Shown piece by piece: positions 7,823-13,906 of a stretch of DNA of 29,581 nt. A program made the translations under genes and the position numbers. This stretch comes from a virus: positions 1 to 29,581 of the IMG/VR virus record IMGVR_UViG_3300030102_004070. One strand, given 5' to 3'. How positions within the stretch are numbered: the first letter of the stretch is position 1; every line of letters starts with the position of its first letter. The notes below the pieces were generated by a model. The model had not been told where the DNA came from and searched no databases. It saw nothing but the letters and a program-made list of their open reading frames with translations.

Positions 7823-8386
7823 ATGGCACTCACCGCAGAAGTTCTCTTTGTCAACCCCGACTACCTCAAGCGCATCACCCAACTCAACGGGGCGGTCGAG
7901 GAGGCGGTCATGGTTCCTGCCATCATTTTGGCCCAAGACAAGTACCTCCAACAATACCTCGGGACCGACCTCTTGAACAAGCTCAAGAGCGACGTGGCCG
8001 GAAGCGGCCCCTCAGGCGTTTACGAGGCCCTCTTGGACGACTACGTGCGTAAGACGACAGCGTGGTGGTCTATGGTCGAGATGTTGCCTAATTTGTACGT
8101 CAAACTGGACAACGGGGGGTTGGTTATTCGCACCGCAGAGAACACCGCCGCCATCGGCCCGGACGACCTGCACCGAGAAATCGAGAACGCACGCCAGAAC
8201 GCGCAATTCTACACCACACGCATGGTAGAGTATTTGTGTCACAACCAAACGAGCTTCCCCGAGTACACGTCGAACACCTCGCCGGATATGTTCCCGCAAA
8301 AGACGGCGTACTATCAAAACGGAATGACCATCTCCATCGGTCACGAAGGCATCGACCCGGACCTCGCTCGCAAGCTCTACAAATGA
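7823..8386 (+). CDS. Putative head-tail connector protein
   Basis: The 187-residue product begins immediately after the portal stop. The N-terminal part (AEVLFVNPDYLKRI, then VMVPAIILAQDKYLQQYLGTDLLNKL) matches the pattern of Bacteroidota phage connector-like proteins, in which a helical unit with a DKYLxxxLG(T/D)xL motif precedes a region like VRKTTAWWSMVEMLPNLYVK. Helical adaptor proteins of this type join the portal to the tail. Assignment rests on pattern and its place directly after portal. The stop overlaps the next small ORF (ATGA). Confidence 0.55.
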   Translation: MALTAEVLFVNPDYLKRITQLNGAVEEAVMVPAIILAQDKYLQQYLGTDLLNKLKSDVAGSGPSGVYEALLDDYVRKTTAWWSMVEMLPNLYVKLDNGGLVIRTAENTAAIGPDDLHREIENARQNAQFYTTRMVEYLCHNQTSFPEYTSNTSPDMFPQKTAYYQNGMTISIGHEGIDPDLARKLYK

Positions 8387-8469
8387 CACGCAAAGAGAAC
8401 GAGGCGGCCTTGCGTGCATGGCTGGCCAAACAAGAGAAGGAAAAACCCAAGCCCAAACCCAAGCCATGA
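8383..8469 (+). CDS. Tiny basic protein, 28 residues
   Basis: A short ORF starts with ATGA overlap at the connector stop and ends with ATGA overlap at the next gene, exactly as the surrounding operon does. It encodes a charged helix-like part (TRKENEAALRAWLAKQ) and a Lys-Pro tail (KEKPKPKPKP). The coupling at both ends is the main support that it is translated. Function unknown. Confidence 0.5.
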   Translation: MTRKENEAALRAWLAKQEKEKPKPKPKP

Positions 8470-8669
8470 ACATTGACGCGTTGATAACTTTGGTTCCCAC
8501 TTTGGTTGCGATTATTGGTGTTTGGGTGAACTTCAACGCAGAGGTGGCAAAATTAAAGGGCCGCGTGTACCGTTTGGAGTCAGACCAAAACGAACTCAAG
8601 GCCATGCTCAAGGAATGCGTCGAAGGCATTCAGGAGCTCAAAATTCTGCTCGCCAAAAAAGGTTTTTGA
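8466..8669 (+). CDS. XhlA-like small membrane/coiled-coil protein (lysis-associated)
   Basis: The 67-residue product starts at the ATG at 8466, overlapping the previous stop. One membrane segment (ALITLVPTLVAIIGVWVNF) at the N-terminus is followed by a coiled coil (VAKLKGRVYRLESDQNELK, then ECVEGIQELKILLAKK). Small proteins of this build next to endolysins are usually holin accessory proteins, as in the XhlA family, although XhlA has the opposite order of coil and membrane segment. The endolysin-like gene begins directly after the stop. A spanin or antiholin role cannot be excluded. Confidence 0.6.
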   Translation: MNIDALITLVPTLVAIIGVWVNFNAEVAKLKGRVYRLESDQNELKAMLKECVEGIQELKILLAKKGF

Positions 8670-9026
8670 ATGTACAAATACTTCAAGCTCTCAGAGTTCG
8701 ACAGCCCCGACGAACCGGGGTCCGGTGAAATGATGGAGCCCGCAGTCATCGAAGCGTTGGAGAACGCCCGAGACCTTGCGGGTTTTCCCTTTGTGGTGAC
8801 GAGTGGCGTGCGGACCATCGCACACAACCGAGCCGTCGGGGGGTCGCCCCGGTCGAGTCATCTTTTGGGCCTCGCGGTCGACCTGCGCGTCGACAACAGC
8901 GAACGCCGCTACCTCATGGTTGAGGCATTGCTCGACGCCGGTTTCAACCGCATTGGAGTGGCCGAAAACTTCATTCACGCGGACATGGACAAAAACAAAA
9001 AACCCAACGTATTGTGGACATACTAA
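8670..9026 (+). CDS. M15-type peptidase endolysin
   Basis: This 118-residue single-domain protein fits the peptidase M15 (D-Ala-D-Ala carboxypeptidase-like) group used as small endolysins. It has KYFKLSEFDSPDEPGSGE at the N-terminus, TSGVRTIAHNRAVGG, then SSHLLGLAVDL with zinc ligands His64 and Asp71, and FIHADMD with His103. The full set of metal ligands is present, so it should be active. It would cleave peptide stems of the host wall at lysis. No signal peptide is visible, so it needs a holin. The gene is directly downstream of the membrane/coiled-coil protein. Confidence 0.85.
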   Translation: MYKYFKLSEFDSPDEPGSGEMMEPAVIEALENARDLAGFPFVVTSGVRTIAHNRAVGGSPRSSHLLGLAVDLRVDNSERRYLMVEALLDAGFNRIGVAENFIHADMDKNKKPNVLWTY

Positions 9027-9859
9027 GAAAGAGCCGCACGGTTCACCACGTCGACCTCGACTTCAAAAAGCGAGGCACCGACAAGAACCTCTTGTTCATC
9101 TCGGACGTCCACTACGACAGCGTCAAATGCGACCGGTCACTTTTGCACCGCCACCTTGAGGAGGCGAGACGCATTGGGGCCGGCGTTTTCATTTTCGGCG
9201 ACTTGTTTGACCTCATGCAAGGACGCTTCGACCCTCGGGGCAACTACTCCGAACTCCGCCCCGAATACAAGTCGTGCACGTACGTCGACGAAGTCATCCA
9301 AGACGTGGGCGAGAAGCTGGCCGAATACAAGGACGTCATCCGGTTCATCGCACGAGGCAACCACGAGACCAACATCGAAAAGAGGATGATGGTGTCGCCC
9401 ATCGACCGCGTGGCGCAAATCATCAACGCCGCAGGGGGTAGGGTAGAAACGGGGGGTTATGCCGGGTGGCTCGGCTTGACGTGTCACCGTGGCGGCAAAA
9501 GTTGCAAGCGTTTCCTCGTCCATTATCATCACGGGTACGGCGGCAACGCCAAACGCTCGAAGGGTGTTCTCAACAACGACCTCGACCTCGCCCAGTTCCC
9601 CGACGCCGACTTCATCGTAAGGGGCCACGACCACAACAAGTGGTATCACCCCGTCACCGTGGACCGCATCAACCAAAAGTTGAAGCTCGAACAAAGCACG
9701 CGCTACATCATGCGCCTCGGCTCCTACAAGAAACTCGGGGACCGCTTTGCAGGGTGGGCCACCGAGAAGGGCTTCAATACGCCAACCCTTGGGGGGTGGT
9801 GGGTGCGCTTCGTTGAAAACCGAGACGTGTACCGCGTCGAAGTACGGGACGCCTCGTAG
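9014..9859 (+). CDS. Calcineurin-like metallophosphoesterase
   Basis: The 281-residue protein carries all core motifs of the calcineurin-like phosphoesterase superfamily: Asp31-X-His33 (SDVHYD), Gly62-Asp63 (FGDLFD), Gly115-Asn-His-Glu118, an HYHHG segment near residue 170 and GHDH near 206. Such enzymes use two metal ions to cut phosphoesters in nucleic acids, nucleotides or proteins; the substrate is unknown. The start is a GTG at 9014 overlapping the endolysin by 13 bases; no suitable ATG exists before the DVHYD motif. It is the last gene before a strong terminator. It may modify host nucleotides or signalling, which is inference. Confidence 0.85.
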   Translation: MDILRKSRTVHHVDLDFKKRGTDKNLLFISDVHYDSVKCDRSLLHRHLEEARRIGAGVFIFGDLFDLMQGRFDPRGNYSELRPEYKSCTYVDEVIQDVGEKLAEYKDVIRFIARGNHETNIEKRMMVSPIDRVAQIINAAGGRVETGGYAGWLGLTCHRGGKSCKRFLVHYHHGYGGNAKRSKGVLNNDLDLAQFPDADFIVRGHDHNKWYHPVTVDRINQKLKLEQSTRYIMRLGSYKKLGDRFAGWATEKGFNTPTLGGWWVRFVENRDVYRVEVRDAS

Positions 9860-9911
9860 TATATTAGCCACGGCCATCAGGTGGTCAAATCATTTGTTTT
9901 TTTCAGTCGAG

Positions 9912-9944
9912 GAGCCTCCGGAACGCCGGGGGCTCTTTTTTTTT
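9912..9944 (+). terminator. Strong rho-independent terminator
   Basis: GAGCCTCCGG (9912-9921) pairs with CCGGGGGCTC (9926-9935) around the loop AACG, a 10-bp stem with one T-G pair, followed by nine Ts (9936-9944). It closes the head and lysis operon and separates it from the early promoter. The intergenic stretch 9860-9990 is the longest gene-free region in the window. Confidence 0.92.
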
Positions 9945-9953
9945 GTGTCAAAA

Positions 9954-9986
9954 TTTGGATGGTAAGGAATACTTGTCCTATATTTG
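9954..9986 (+). promoter_or_regulatory. Bacteroidota-type promoter for the early operon
   Basis: TTTG at 9954-9957 and TATATTTG at 9979-9986, separated by 21 bases, match the established Bacteroidota -33/-7 consensus (TTTG and TAnnTTTG). It lies just after the terminator and only 4 bases before the ATG at 9991, so transcription would start at or very near that codon. It is the only good match I noticed in the intergenic gaps. Confidence 0.75.
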
Positions 9987-9990
9987 ACAC

Positions 9991-10149
9991 ATGAAACAAA
10001 CAAACACACCCCTCTGCTTCACCGATTTGCTCAACGACGCGCACTTCGTCGCAATCTTTCAAGAGTGGGAATACCTTGAAAGCATCAACGACGATGGCTC
10101 CCACGTTCTTTGGGACTACATGGTGGAGAAGTTTAACTACGAAGCCTGA
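9991..10149 (+). CDS. Small early protein, 52 residues
   Basis: The first gene of the early operon encodes 52 residues beginning MKQTNTPLCFTDLLND and ending in an acidic, aromatic stretch (HVLWDYMVEKFNYEA). The ATG lies 4 bases after the promoter -7 element, so the message would be leaderless or nearly so. The length and position suggest an early host-takeover or regulatory protein, but no family is recognised. Alternative in-frame starts downstream would give a very short product. Confidence 0.6.
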   Translation: MKQTNTPLCFTDLLNDAHFVAIFQEWEYLESINDDGSHVLWDYMVEKFNYEA

Positions 10150-10153
10150 AACC

Positions 10154-10351
10154 ATGAGACCAACACCCGCAAACATTACGGCCATGATTGCCGAGCAAGG
10201 CTACGGCGGCGTCAAGAAAGCCATCCGGTCAAGCTACTGGGAACTCTACCGCCTCGGCTACAACCTGAAAGAGATGAAGGAAGCCTTGAGCCGTGAGTAC
10301 GGTACCGAGGATGCCATGATTCGCAACTTCATATACTTTGAATTTCACTAA
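10154..10351 (+). CDS. Small early protein, 65 residues
   Basis: The start is the ATG at 10154, four bases after the previous stop; a longer in-frame version from 10076 would run through the preceding gene. The sequence is helical and basic (ITAMIAEQGYGGVKKAIRSS, then YRLGYNLKEMKEALSREYG). The pattern of short helices with a turn could be a small DNA-binding fold, but no motif is clear. Function unknown. Confidence 0.6.
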   Translation: MRPTPANITAMIAEQGYGGVKKAIRSSYWELYRLGYNLKEMKEALSREYGTEDAMIRNFIYFEFH

Positions 10352-10362
10352 ACCCAAAACAA

Positions 10363-10551
10363 ATGGATAAGACCCTCAAACCCAACGGCATCAGCCACAC
10401 CGTCTACCCGGACAACCCGGCCAAGGATTACAACGAATGGATGGAGCATATCACCGCCTCAAGCATCAAGCGCGACGCGGACACGTTCAAGCAAAAGCTC
10501 GACGCCTTGTGGTCCGAATTCATTCAGGAAATTGAAAACCACGCAAAATGA
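10363..10551 (+). CDS. Small early protein, 62 residues
   Basis: This 62-residue product is acidic and helical in its second half (ASSIKRDADTFKQKLDALW, then SEFIQEIENHAK). It follows an A-rich leader (aaacccaaaacaa) typical of translation starts in Bacteroidota. The stop overlaps the next start (ATGA). No family recognised. Confidence 0.6.
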   Translation: MDKTLKPNGISHTVYPDNPAKDYNEWMEHITASSIKRDADTFKQKLDALWSEFIQEIENHAK

Positions 10552-10808
10552 AAGACCACTACGAAAAGAAAAGCGGCGAGACGGTCGTCAAGGACGCCCT
10601 CGATTTGCCCTGCGTGTTCATGCCCGACAACGGGTGCCAATTCAAGCCGGACCGCATGAAAGAGATGGGGTACACGCTGTACATTGACACCCGCCACAAG
10701 GACCGCGACTACAACACGCGGTGGTGGTTCCGTGGCGAACACAACCGAGACCGAGTGATACAAGGCATCAAGGCACAAGGCTTTGAGGTCGTAACTATAA
10801 ACCCCTAA
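10548..10808 (+). CDS. Small early protein, 86 residues
   Basis: The 86-residue protein is rich in charged and aromatic residues (DLPCVFMPDNGCQFKPDRM, DRDYNTRWWFRGEHNRDR). It contains two cysteines five residues apart in sequence context CVFMPDNGC but no convincing metal site. It overlaps the preceding gene by 4 bases and precedes the OB-fold-like gene, so it probably belongs to the replication set. Function unknown. Confidence 0.6.
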   Translation: MKDHYEKKSGETVVKDALDLPCVFMPDNGCQFKPDRMKEMGYTLYIDTRHKDRDYNTRWWFRGEHNRDRVIQGIKAQGFEVVTINP

Positions 10809-10811
10809 ACA

Positions 10812-11225
10812 ATGGCACAAGCCAAAATTTCGCGGATTGAACCCGCAAACCCCCCAACGTGGCAAGGCAGTCACGGGCTCATGTATGCGTTCGACGTCGA
10901 GCTTGACGACGGCGCCAACGGCTCCGTGAACTGCAAGACGCCAAACAAGTGGAACGTCGGCGACGAGGTCGAGTACACGTCACAAAGCACACACCACGGC
11001 AACAAGCTCCGCCTCGACAAGCCGGGCTTCAACGGCCTCCCTAAACCCTATGCGGGTGGTGGTGGCAACGAAGACGCGACCAAGGGCATCATCGCCTCGT
11101 GGGCTGTAGGTGTGGCGATGCAGGTGGCCGACGTCACGGCCCCCAACTACGACCAACAGGTCATGCAGTACGCCCGCATGGCTTTGGAGGCACGACGTCA
11201 AATGAAAAACGAGGTCGAGCCGTGA
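10812..11225 (+). CDS. OB-fold-like, putative single-stranded DNA-binding protein
   Basis: This 137-residue protein has the layout of OB-fold-like proteins in Bacteroidota phage early regions: a beta-rich N-terminal domain (KISRIEPANPPTW, LMYAFDVELDDGANGSVNC, WNVGDEVEYTSQ, HHGNKLRLDKP), a Gly/Pro linker and a helical C-terminal part (GIIASWAVGVAMQVAD, QQVMQYARMALEARRQM). It could coat single strands during replication. It lacks the acidic tail of classical SSB. The fold assignment is pattern-based. Confidence 0.5.
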   Translation: MAQAKISRIEPANPPTWQGSHGLMYAFDVELDDGANGSVNCKTPNKWNVGDEVEYTSQSTHHGNKLRLDKPGFNGLPKPYAGGGGNEDATKGIIASWAVGVAMQVADVTAPNYDQQVMQYARMALEARRQMKNEVEP

Positions 11226-11461
11226 GCGGCTGGGACTTCCGATGGAGTGAAGGGCGCCCGCAATCGCCGGGCCTATACCTCCTTTGTTGGCTGAGTCCTA
11301 ACGAGGACAAGTGGCCGACGGATTACGAGATGCACCAATGGGACGGCAAACACTGGACGACCTTCAGGCCAAACCAATCCCTCCCAACACACTGGCAGAA
11401 AATCACGAGCCCTGCCCTCGACATTTTGAAAATGAAGGAATACGAAAACGCAACAACATGA
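11222..11461 (+). CDS. DUF551-like small protein, 79 residues
   Basis: The start is a GTG at 11222, overlapping the previous stop (GTGA); no in-frame ATG fits. The body has the pattern W-x(n)-PQSPGLYLLCW, then MHQWDGKHWTTF and LPTHWQKI, matching the rhythm of DUF551-type phage proteins (P-x-x-G-x-YL, WDGxxW, xxTHWxxI). The function of that family is unknown. The stop overlaps the next start (ATGA). Confidence 0.55.
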   Translation: MSGWDFRWSEGRPQSPGLYLLCWLSPNEDKWPTDYEMHQWDGKHWTTFRPNQSLPTHWQKITSPALDILKMKEYENATT

Positions 11462-11712
11462 ACAAGCACAACTCCCGATGGACCGAAGCCGACGAAAAGC
11501 AAATGCTTCACCTCCACGCCCAAAGCAAAAGCCCAGCCGAAATGTCCAAGGTCATGGGTCGAACCTCTAAAGCCATCGCCCTGCGATTGAGCCAAAAGAA
11601 CCTCAAGCCGTACCGCAATCCTAAGCAGTCGGCCAAGTACACCAAGTACACCAACGTCCCGCGCAAGACGGTCAAGTGGTTTTGGGGTGCTCTTGAAATC
11701 ACCAAATTTTGA
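11458..11712 (+). CDS. Putative HTH/SANT-like DNA-binding protein
   Basis: The 84-residue product has an N-terminal helical domain (SRWTEADEKQMLHLHAQSK, then SPAEMSKVMGRTSKAIALRL) that resembles SANT/Myb-like or GcrA-like helix-turn-helix domains, with W-T-E at the start of helix 1 and GRTSKAI in the recognition region. The C-terminal part is basic (KYTKYTNVPRKTVKWFW). It probably binds DNA and may regulate phage genes. The start is the ATG at 11458, overlapping the previous stop. Confidence 0.6.
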   Translation: MNKHNSRWTEADEKQMLHLHAQSKSPAEMSKVMGRTSKAIALRLSQKNLKPYRNPKQSAKYTKYTNVPRKTVKWFWGALEITKF

Positions 11713-11715
11713 GCA

Positions 11716-11898
11716 ATGAAAACTTTTGAAGATTGCCTTGAGTGTGGTAAGATTGGCACCATGACCGTGGAACGAGTTATCGGCCACACGGTCGGAGGGA
11801 GTGCCATTCAACAACAAGAATATCACTGCGACAAATGCGAAAGCGATTGGAGCGTGTGGTTGGAGCAAGTAGCAATTTCACGAACAATGACATCATGA
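11716..11898 (+). CDS. Small zinc-ribbon protein
   Basis: This 60-residue protein contains two Cys-X2-Cys pairs: CLECG near residue 7-10 and CDKC near residue 38-41, the spacing of a zinc ribbon. The rest includes hydrophobic strands. It overlaps the next gene by 4 bases. Zinc-ribbon proteins in phage early regions often contact DNA or RNA polymerase, and nothing here decides the target. Confidence 0.65.
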   Translation: MKTFEDCLECGKIGTMTVERVIGHTVGGSAIQQQEYHCDKCESDWSVWLEQVAISRTMTS

Positions 11899-12110
11899 AA
11901 GAGTACATCTGCAAACACTACGGGAGCCTCGACAAGTGCGCCGAGGAGCTCAACGTCGGTCGGTCGACCGTGTACCGCTGGGTCCAAAGCAACCCTCGGG
12001 GCATCTTGCTCCACGCTCCGGAAATCATTCGGGACAAGAACACGACAGCGACCACTCTCATTTCGGAGGTGGTGTTCCGTGAGGGCGAGCTTGCAAACAC
12101 CGAAGCATGA
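11895..12110 (+). CDS. Small helix-turn-helix regulator
   Basis: The product has 71 residues from the ATG at 11895, overlapping the previous stop. A helix-turn-helix is visible: HYGSLDKCAEELNVGRSTVYRWV, of which ELNVGRSTVYRWV is the turn and recognition helix, followed by a basic stretch NPRGILLHAPEII. It is likely a phage transcription regulator or a Cro-like protein. No partner repressor is seen in the genome. The stop overlaps the next start (ATGA). Confidence 0.65.
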   Translation: MKEYICKHYGSLDKCAEELNVGRSTVYRWVQSNPRGILLHAPEIIRDKNTTATTLISEVVFREGELANTEA

Positions 12111-12286
12111 GCGACAAGAACCTCGCGCAAGGTTGGATAGATGGAGGGGGCTTCGGCTCCCTCCCTCCCAACTCGCACAAGAAAAGCAGTAAATACCACA
12201 GCGGACCGCAGAGGACGTACTACCACGGCGTCAAGACGTGGGACCCTTGGAAGAAGCGGTGGTGGGTGATACAAACGTACCCATGA
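12107..12286 (+). CDS. Small Gly/aromatic-rich protein, 59 residues
   Basis: The ORF is coupled by ATGA overlaps at both ends (12107-12110 and 12283-12286). The sequence has a Gly/Pro-rich part (GWIDGGGFGSLPPNSHKK) and a basic, Trp/Tyr-rich C-terminus (YYHGVKTWDPWKKRWWVIQ). A GC-rich hairpin with a TTCG loop (12143-12164) falls inside it. No family recognised; coding is supported mainly by the couplings. Confidence 0.5.
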   Translation: MSDKNLAQGWIDGGGFGSLPPNSHKKSSKYHSGPQRTYYHGVKTWDPWKKRWWVIQTYP

Positions 12287-13245
12287 CACACGGCTCACTT
12301 TTTTCAGGAATTGGAGGGTTTGACCTGGCCGCCGAGTGGATGGGTTGGTCAAACGTCTTCAACTGCGAGTGGGAAGACTTCCCGCGCCGCGTACTAAAAC
12401 ACCATTTTCCCCATGCAACACAACACAAAGACATCCGCGACTTCAACGCGACAGCTTACGCTGGACGAGTTGATACGCTCAGCGGAGGGTTCCCATGCCA
12501 ACCCTACTCGACCGCAGGAAAGCGAAAAGGAAAAGACGACGAGCGCCACTTGTGGCCCGAGATGTTGCGCGTTGTTCGAGAATGCGCCCCGCGCTACGTC
12601 GTGGGCGAAAACGTTCGCGGGCTTGTTAGTTGGAATGGAGGGTTGGTCTTCGAGGAGGTGTGTACTGACTTGGAATCTCTTGGGTACGCCGTTCAACCGT
12701 TCCTACTTCCGGCTTGCGGCGTCGGCGCACCCCACAGACGGGACCGAGTGTGGTTTGTTGCTTACTCCGACCAGCACGCAAATCTGCGAAGACCCGGAGA
12801 AGACACAAGCACGGACGAAGGACAAGGGCTACAACAAGGGGTCGAAATACAACAGCCTTGTGAGCCAAGTCGTGTACGGCTTGCTTCCGACTCCGGTAGC
12901 CTCCGACCACGTACCAAAATCAAAGATGAGGCCAAGCCGAGAGGCAACGAACAGAAAGACGGGCTACCTCTCGGAAATGACCGGAATGCTTCCAACTCCG
13001 ACAACCGGAGCAGACCACAAGACGCAGTACGCACAAGGCGGCAAAAGCCTGCGGTGCGCCCTTGGTCAGAGTTCCCAACTTTCTCCCCTGTTTGTGGAGG
13101 AGATGATGGGCTTCCCAAAGAACTGGACGGCATTACCTTTTCAAAGTGGCGACGAGAAAGCATAAAAGCCTACGGGAACGCAATCGTCCCTCAAGTAGCT
13201 TTGCAAATCTTCAAAGCAATTCAAGCGCATGAAAATGCAACGTGA
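12283..13245 (+). CDS. dcm: C5-cytosine DNA methyltransferase
   Basis: The 320-residue protein transfers a methyl group from S-adenosylmethionine to cytosine. Motifs appear in order: I (GSLFSGIGGFDLAA, residues 3-16), IV with catalytic Cys72 (GGFPCQPYS), VI (ENVRGL, from 109), VIII (APHRRDRVWF, His151) and X (YGNAIVPQVALQIF, from 297). Between VIII and X is a Ser/Asn/Arg-rich variable stretch and a conserved-looking PTFSPVCGGDDGLPKELDGI segment. The start is the ATG at 12283 (ATGA overlap with the previous stop), rather than the in-frame 12238. No restriction enzyme is nearby, so it probably shields phage DNA from host restriction. A second ORF overlaps its body in the +1 frame. Confidence 0.88.
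   Translation: MTHGSLFSGIGGFDLAAEWMGWSNVFNCEWEDFPRRVLKHHFPHATQHKDIRDFNATAYAGRVDTLSGGFPCQPYSTAGKRKGKDDERHLWPEMLRVVRECAPRYVVGENVRGLVSWNGGLVFEEVCTDLESLGYAVQPFLLPACGVGAPHRRDRVWFVAYSDQHANLRRPGEDTSTDEGQGLQQGVEIQQPCEPSRVRLASDSGSLRPRTKIKDEAKPRGNEQKDGLPLGNDRNASNSDNRSRPQDAVRTRRQKPAVRPWSEFPTFSPVCGGDDGLPKELDGITFSKWRRESIKAYGNAIVPQVALQIFKAIQAHENAT
12413..13165 (+). CDS. Overlapping +1-frame ORF with methyltransferase-associated PTPxASD-type sequence
   Basis: This 250-codon ORF lies wholly inside the cytosine methyltransferase gene in the +1 frame, opening just after a TAA at 12395. Its translation is not random: WSSRRCVLTWNLLGTPFNRS, LLLTPT, LLPTPVASDH, GMLPTPTTGADHK, and near the end LSPLFVEEMMGFPKNWT. 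I recognise this series (PTPxASD repeats and a final MMGFPxxWT) as a domain annotated in phage proteins next to or fused with cytosine methyltransferases. The same bases encode VCGGDDGLPKELDG in the main frame. An inner ATG at 12635 (MEGWSS) is an alternative start. It may be a true overlapping gene, a frameshift product, or a conserved shadow. Confidence 0.45.
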   Translation: MQHNTKTSATSTRQLTLDELIRSAEGSHANPTRPQESEKEKTTSATCGPRCCALFENAPRATSWAKTFAGLLVGMEGWSSRRCVLTWNLLGTPFNRSYFRLAASAHPTDGTECGLLLTPTSTQICEDPEKTQARTKDKGYNKGSKYNSLVSQVVYGLLPTPVASDHVPKSKMRPSREATNRKTGYLSEMTGMLPTPTTGADHKTQYAQGGKSLRCALGQSSQLSPLFVEEMMGFPKNWTALPFQSGDEKA

Positions 13246-13906
13246 ATTTCGAGGGGTGTGGATACCCGCCGAGGTGTGGCTCGACAACCGCCTCACGTTG
13301 GTCGAGAAGGCTTTGCTTGCCGAGATTGATTCGTTCACCGGCAACGGGAAGACCTTTCACAAGTGCAACAACACCATCCAAACCGAGTACGGCATCAGCC
13401 GCAACACCATTTCGAGGGCTTTGCGTAAGTTAGAAGCGCTCGACTTCATCGACGTGAACTTCAATGGAAGGGTGCGCCATTGCTCAATTCGTGCAGGCAG
13501 CATCCCCAAAATGGGGAGGCAGACTACCCAAAATGGTGATGCAGCATCCCCAAATAATACCCCTACTAATACAATAGAGAGAACAAAGAACAACACAATG
13601 GAAAAGAGAGGGGCGCGCCCTCACAGTTTGGAGGAGGTGGTTGAGGCGTTTACCGATGCCCAAGCCTCCGAAGACGACGCAATGGCCTTTTGGGATTATT
13701 ACGAGGCAAACGGGTGGACGCAAGGCAGGGGCAAACCCATTAAAGATTGGAAGGCCGCCGCGCGCGGTTGGATTCGCAGAACAGGACAATTCAAAACAAA
13801 TGAACGAACTCGCAAAGGCTCAACAACAAATGGTCCAGCGGACGGCTCACTCATTGAGCAACATCTCCGCCGCCTCGCGGATGGACCCGGTGGAGGCATG
13901 GCATAA
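13229..13906 (+). CDS. Replication initiator-like protein with winged-helix domain
   Basis: The 225-residue product begins with a winged-helix-like domain (FRGVWIPAEVWLDNRLTLVE, NNTIQTEYGISRNTISRALR, LEALDFIDVN), as in phage lambda O-like and DnaD-related initiators. A polar linker (about 90-125: PKMGRQTTQNGD, then PNNTPTNTIER) follows. The C-terminal domain (FWDYYEANGWTQGRGKPIKD, then AARGWIRRT) is typical of phage replication proteins that recruit helicase loaders. The linker DNA holds three repeats at 21-22 base spacing and an AT-rich tract, so the origin probably lies inside this gene. It overlaps the methylase by 17 bases; an ATG at 13235 is an alternative start. Confidence 0.7.
   Translation: MKMQREFRGVWIPAEVWLDNRLTLVEKALLAEIDSFTGNGKTFHKCNNTIQTEYGISRNTISRALRKLEALDFIDVNFNGRVRHCSIRAGSIPKMGRQTTQNGDAASPNNTPTNTIERTKNNTMEKRGARPHSLEEVVEAFTDAQASEDDAMAFWDYYEANGWTQGRGKPIKDWKAAARGWIRRTGQFKTNERTRKGSTTNGPADGSLIEQHLRRLADGPGGGMA
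13500..13612 (+). other. Candidate replication origin: iteron-like repeats plus AT-rich tract
   Basis: Three related elements, GCATCCCCAAAATGG (13500-13514), CTACCCAAAATGG (13524-13536) and GCATCCCCAAAT (13544-13555), are 22 and 21 bases apart, about two DNA turns. An AT-rich stretch (about 13552-13612) follows in an otherwise GC-rich genome. Iterons in the linker of an initiator gene, next to an AT-rich region, is the established layout of lambda-type origins. Confidence 0.55.

Noticed and set aside
9860-9867. TATATTAG as a further -7 promoter element
   Set aside because: One mismatch to TAnnTTTG, no TTTG at the right distance, and it would be upstream of the terminator, producing only a short transcript.
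9137-9877. Reverse-strand ORF of 246 codons opposite the metallophosphoesterase
   Set aside because: The + strand carries every catalytic motif of the phosphoesterase family; the reverse frame shows no recognisable domain.
12143-12164. Stable hairpin GGAGGGGGC-TTCG-GCTCCCTCC
   Set aside because: The stem and TTCG loop are real, but there is no T-tract and it lies inside the ORF at 12107-12286, which is coupled to both neighbours. It may affect translation but I do not call it a terminator.
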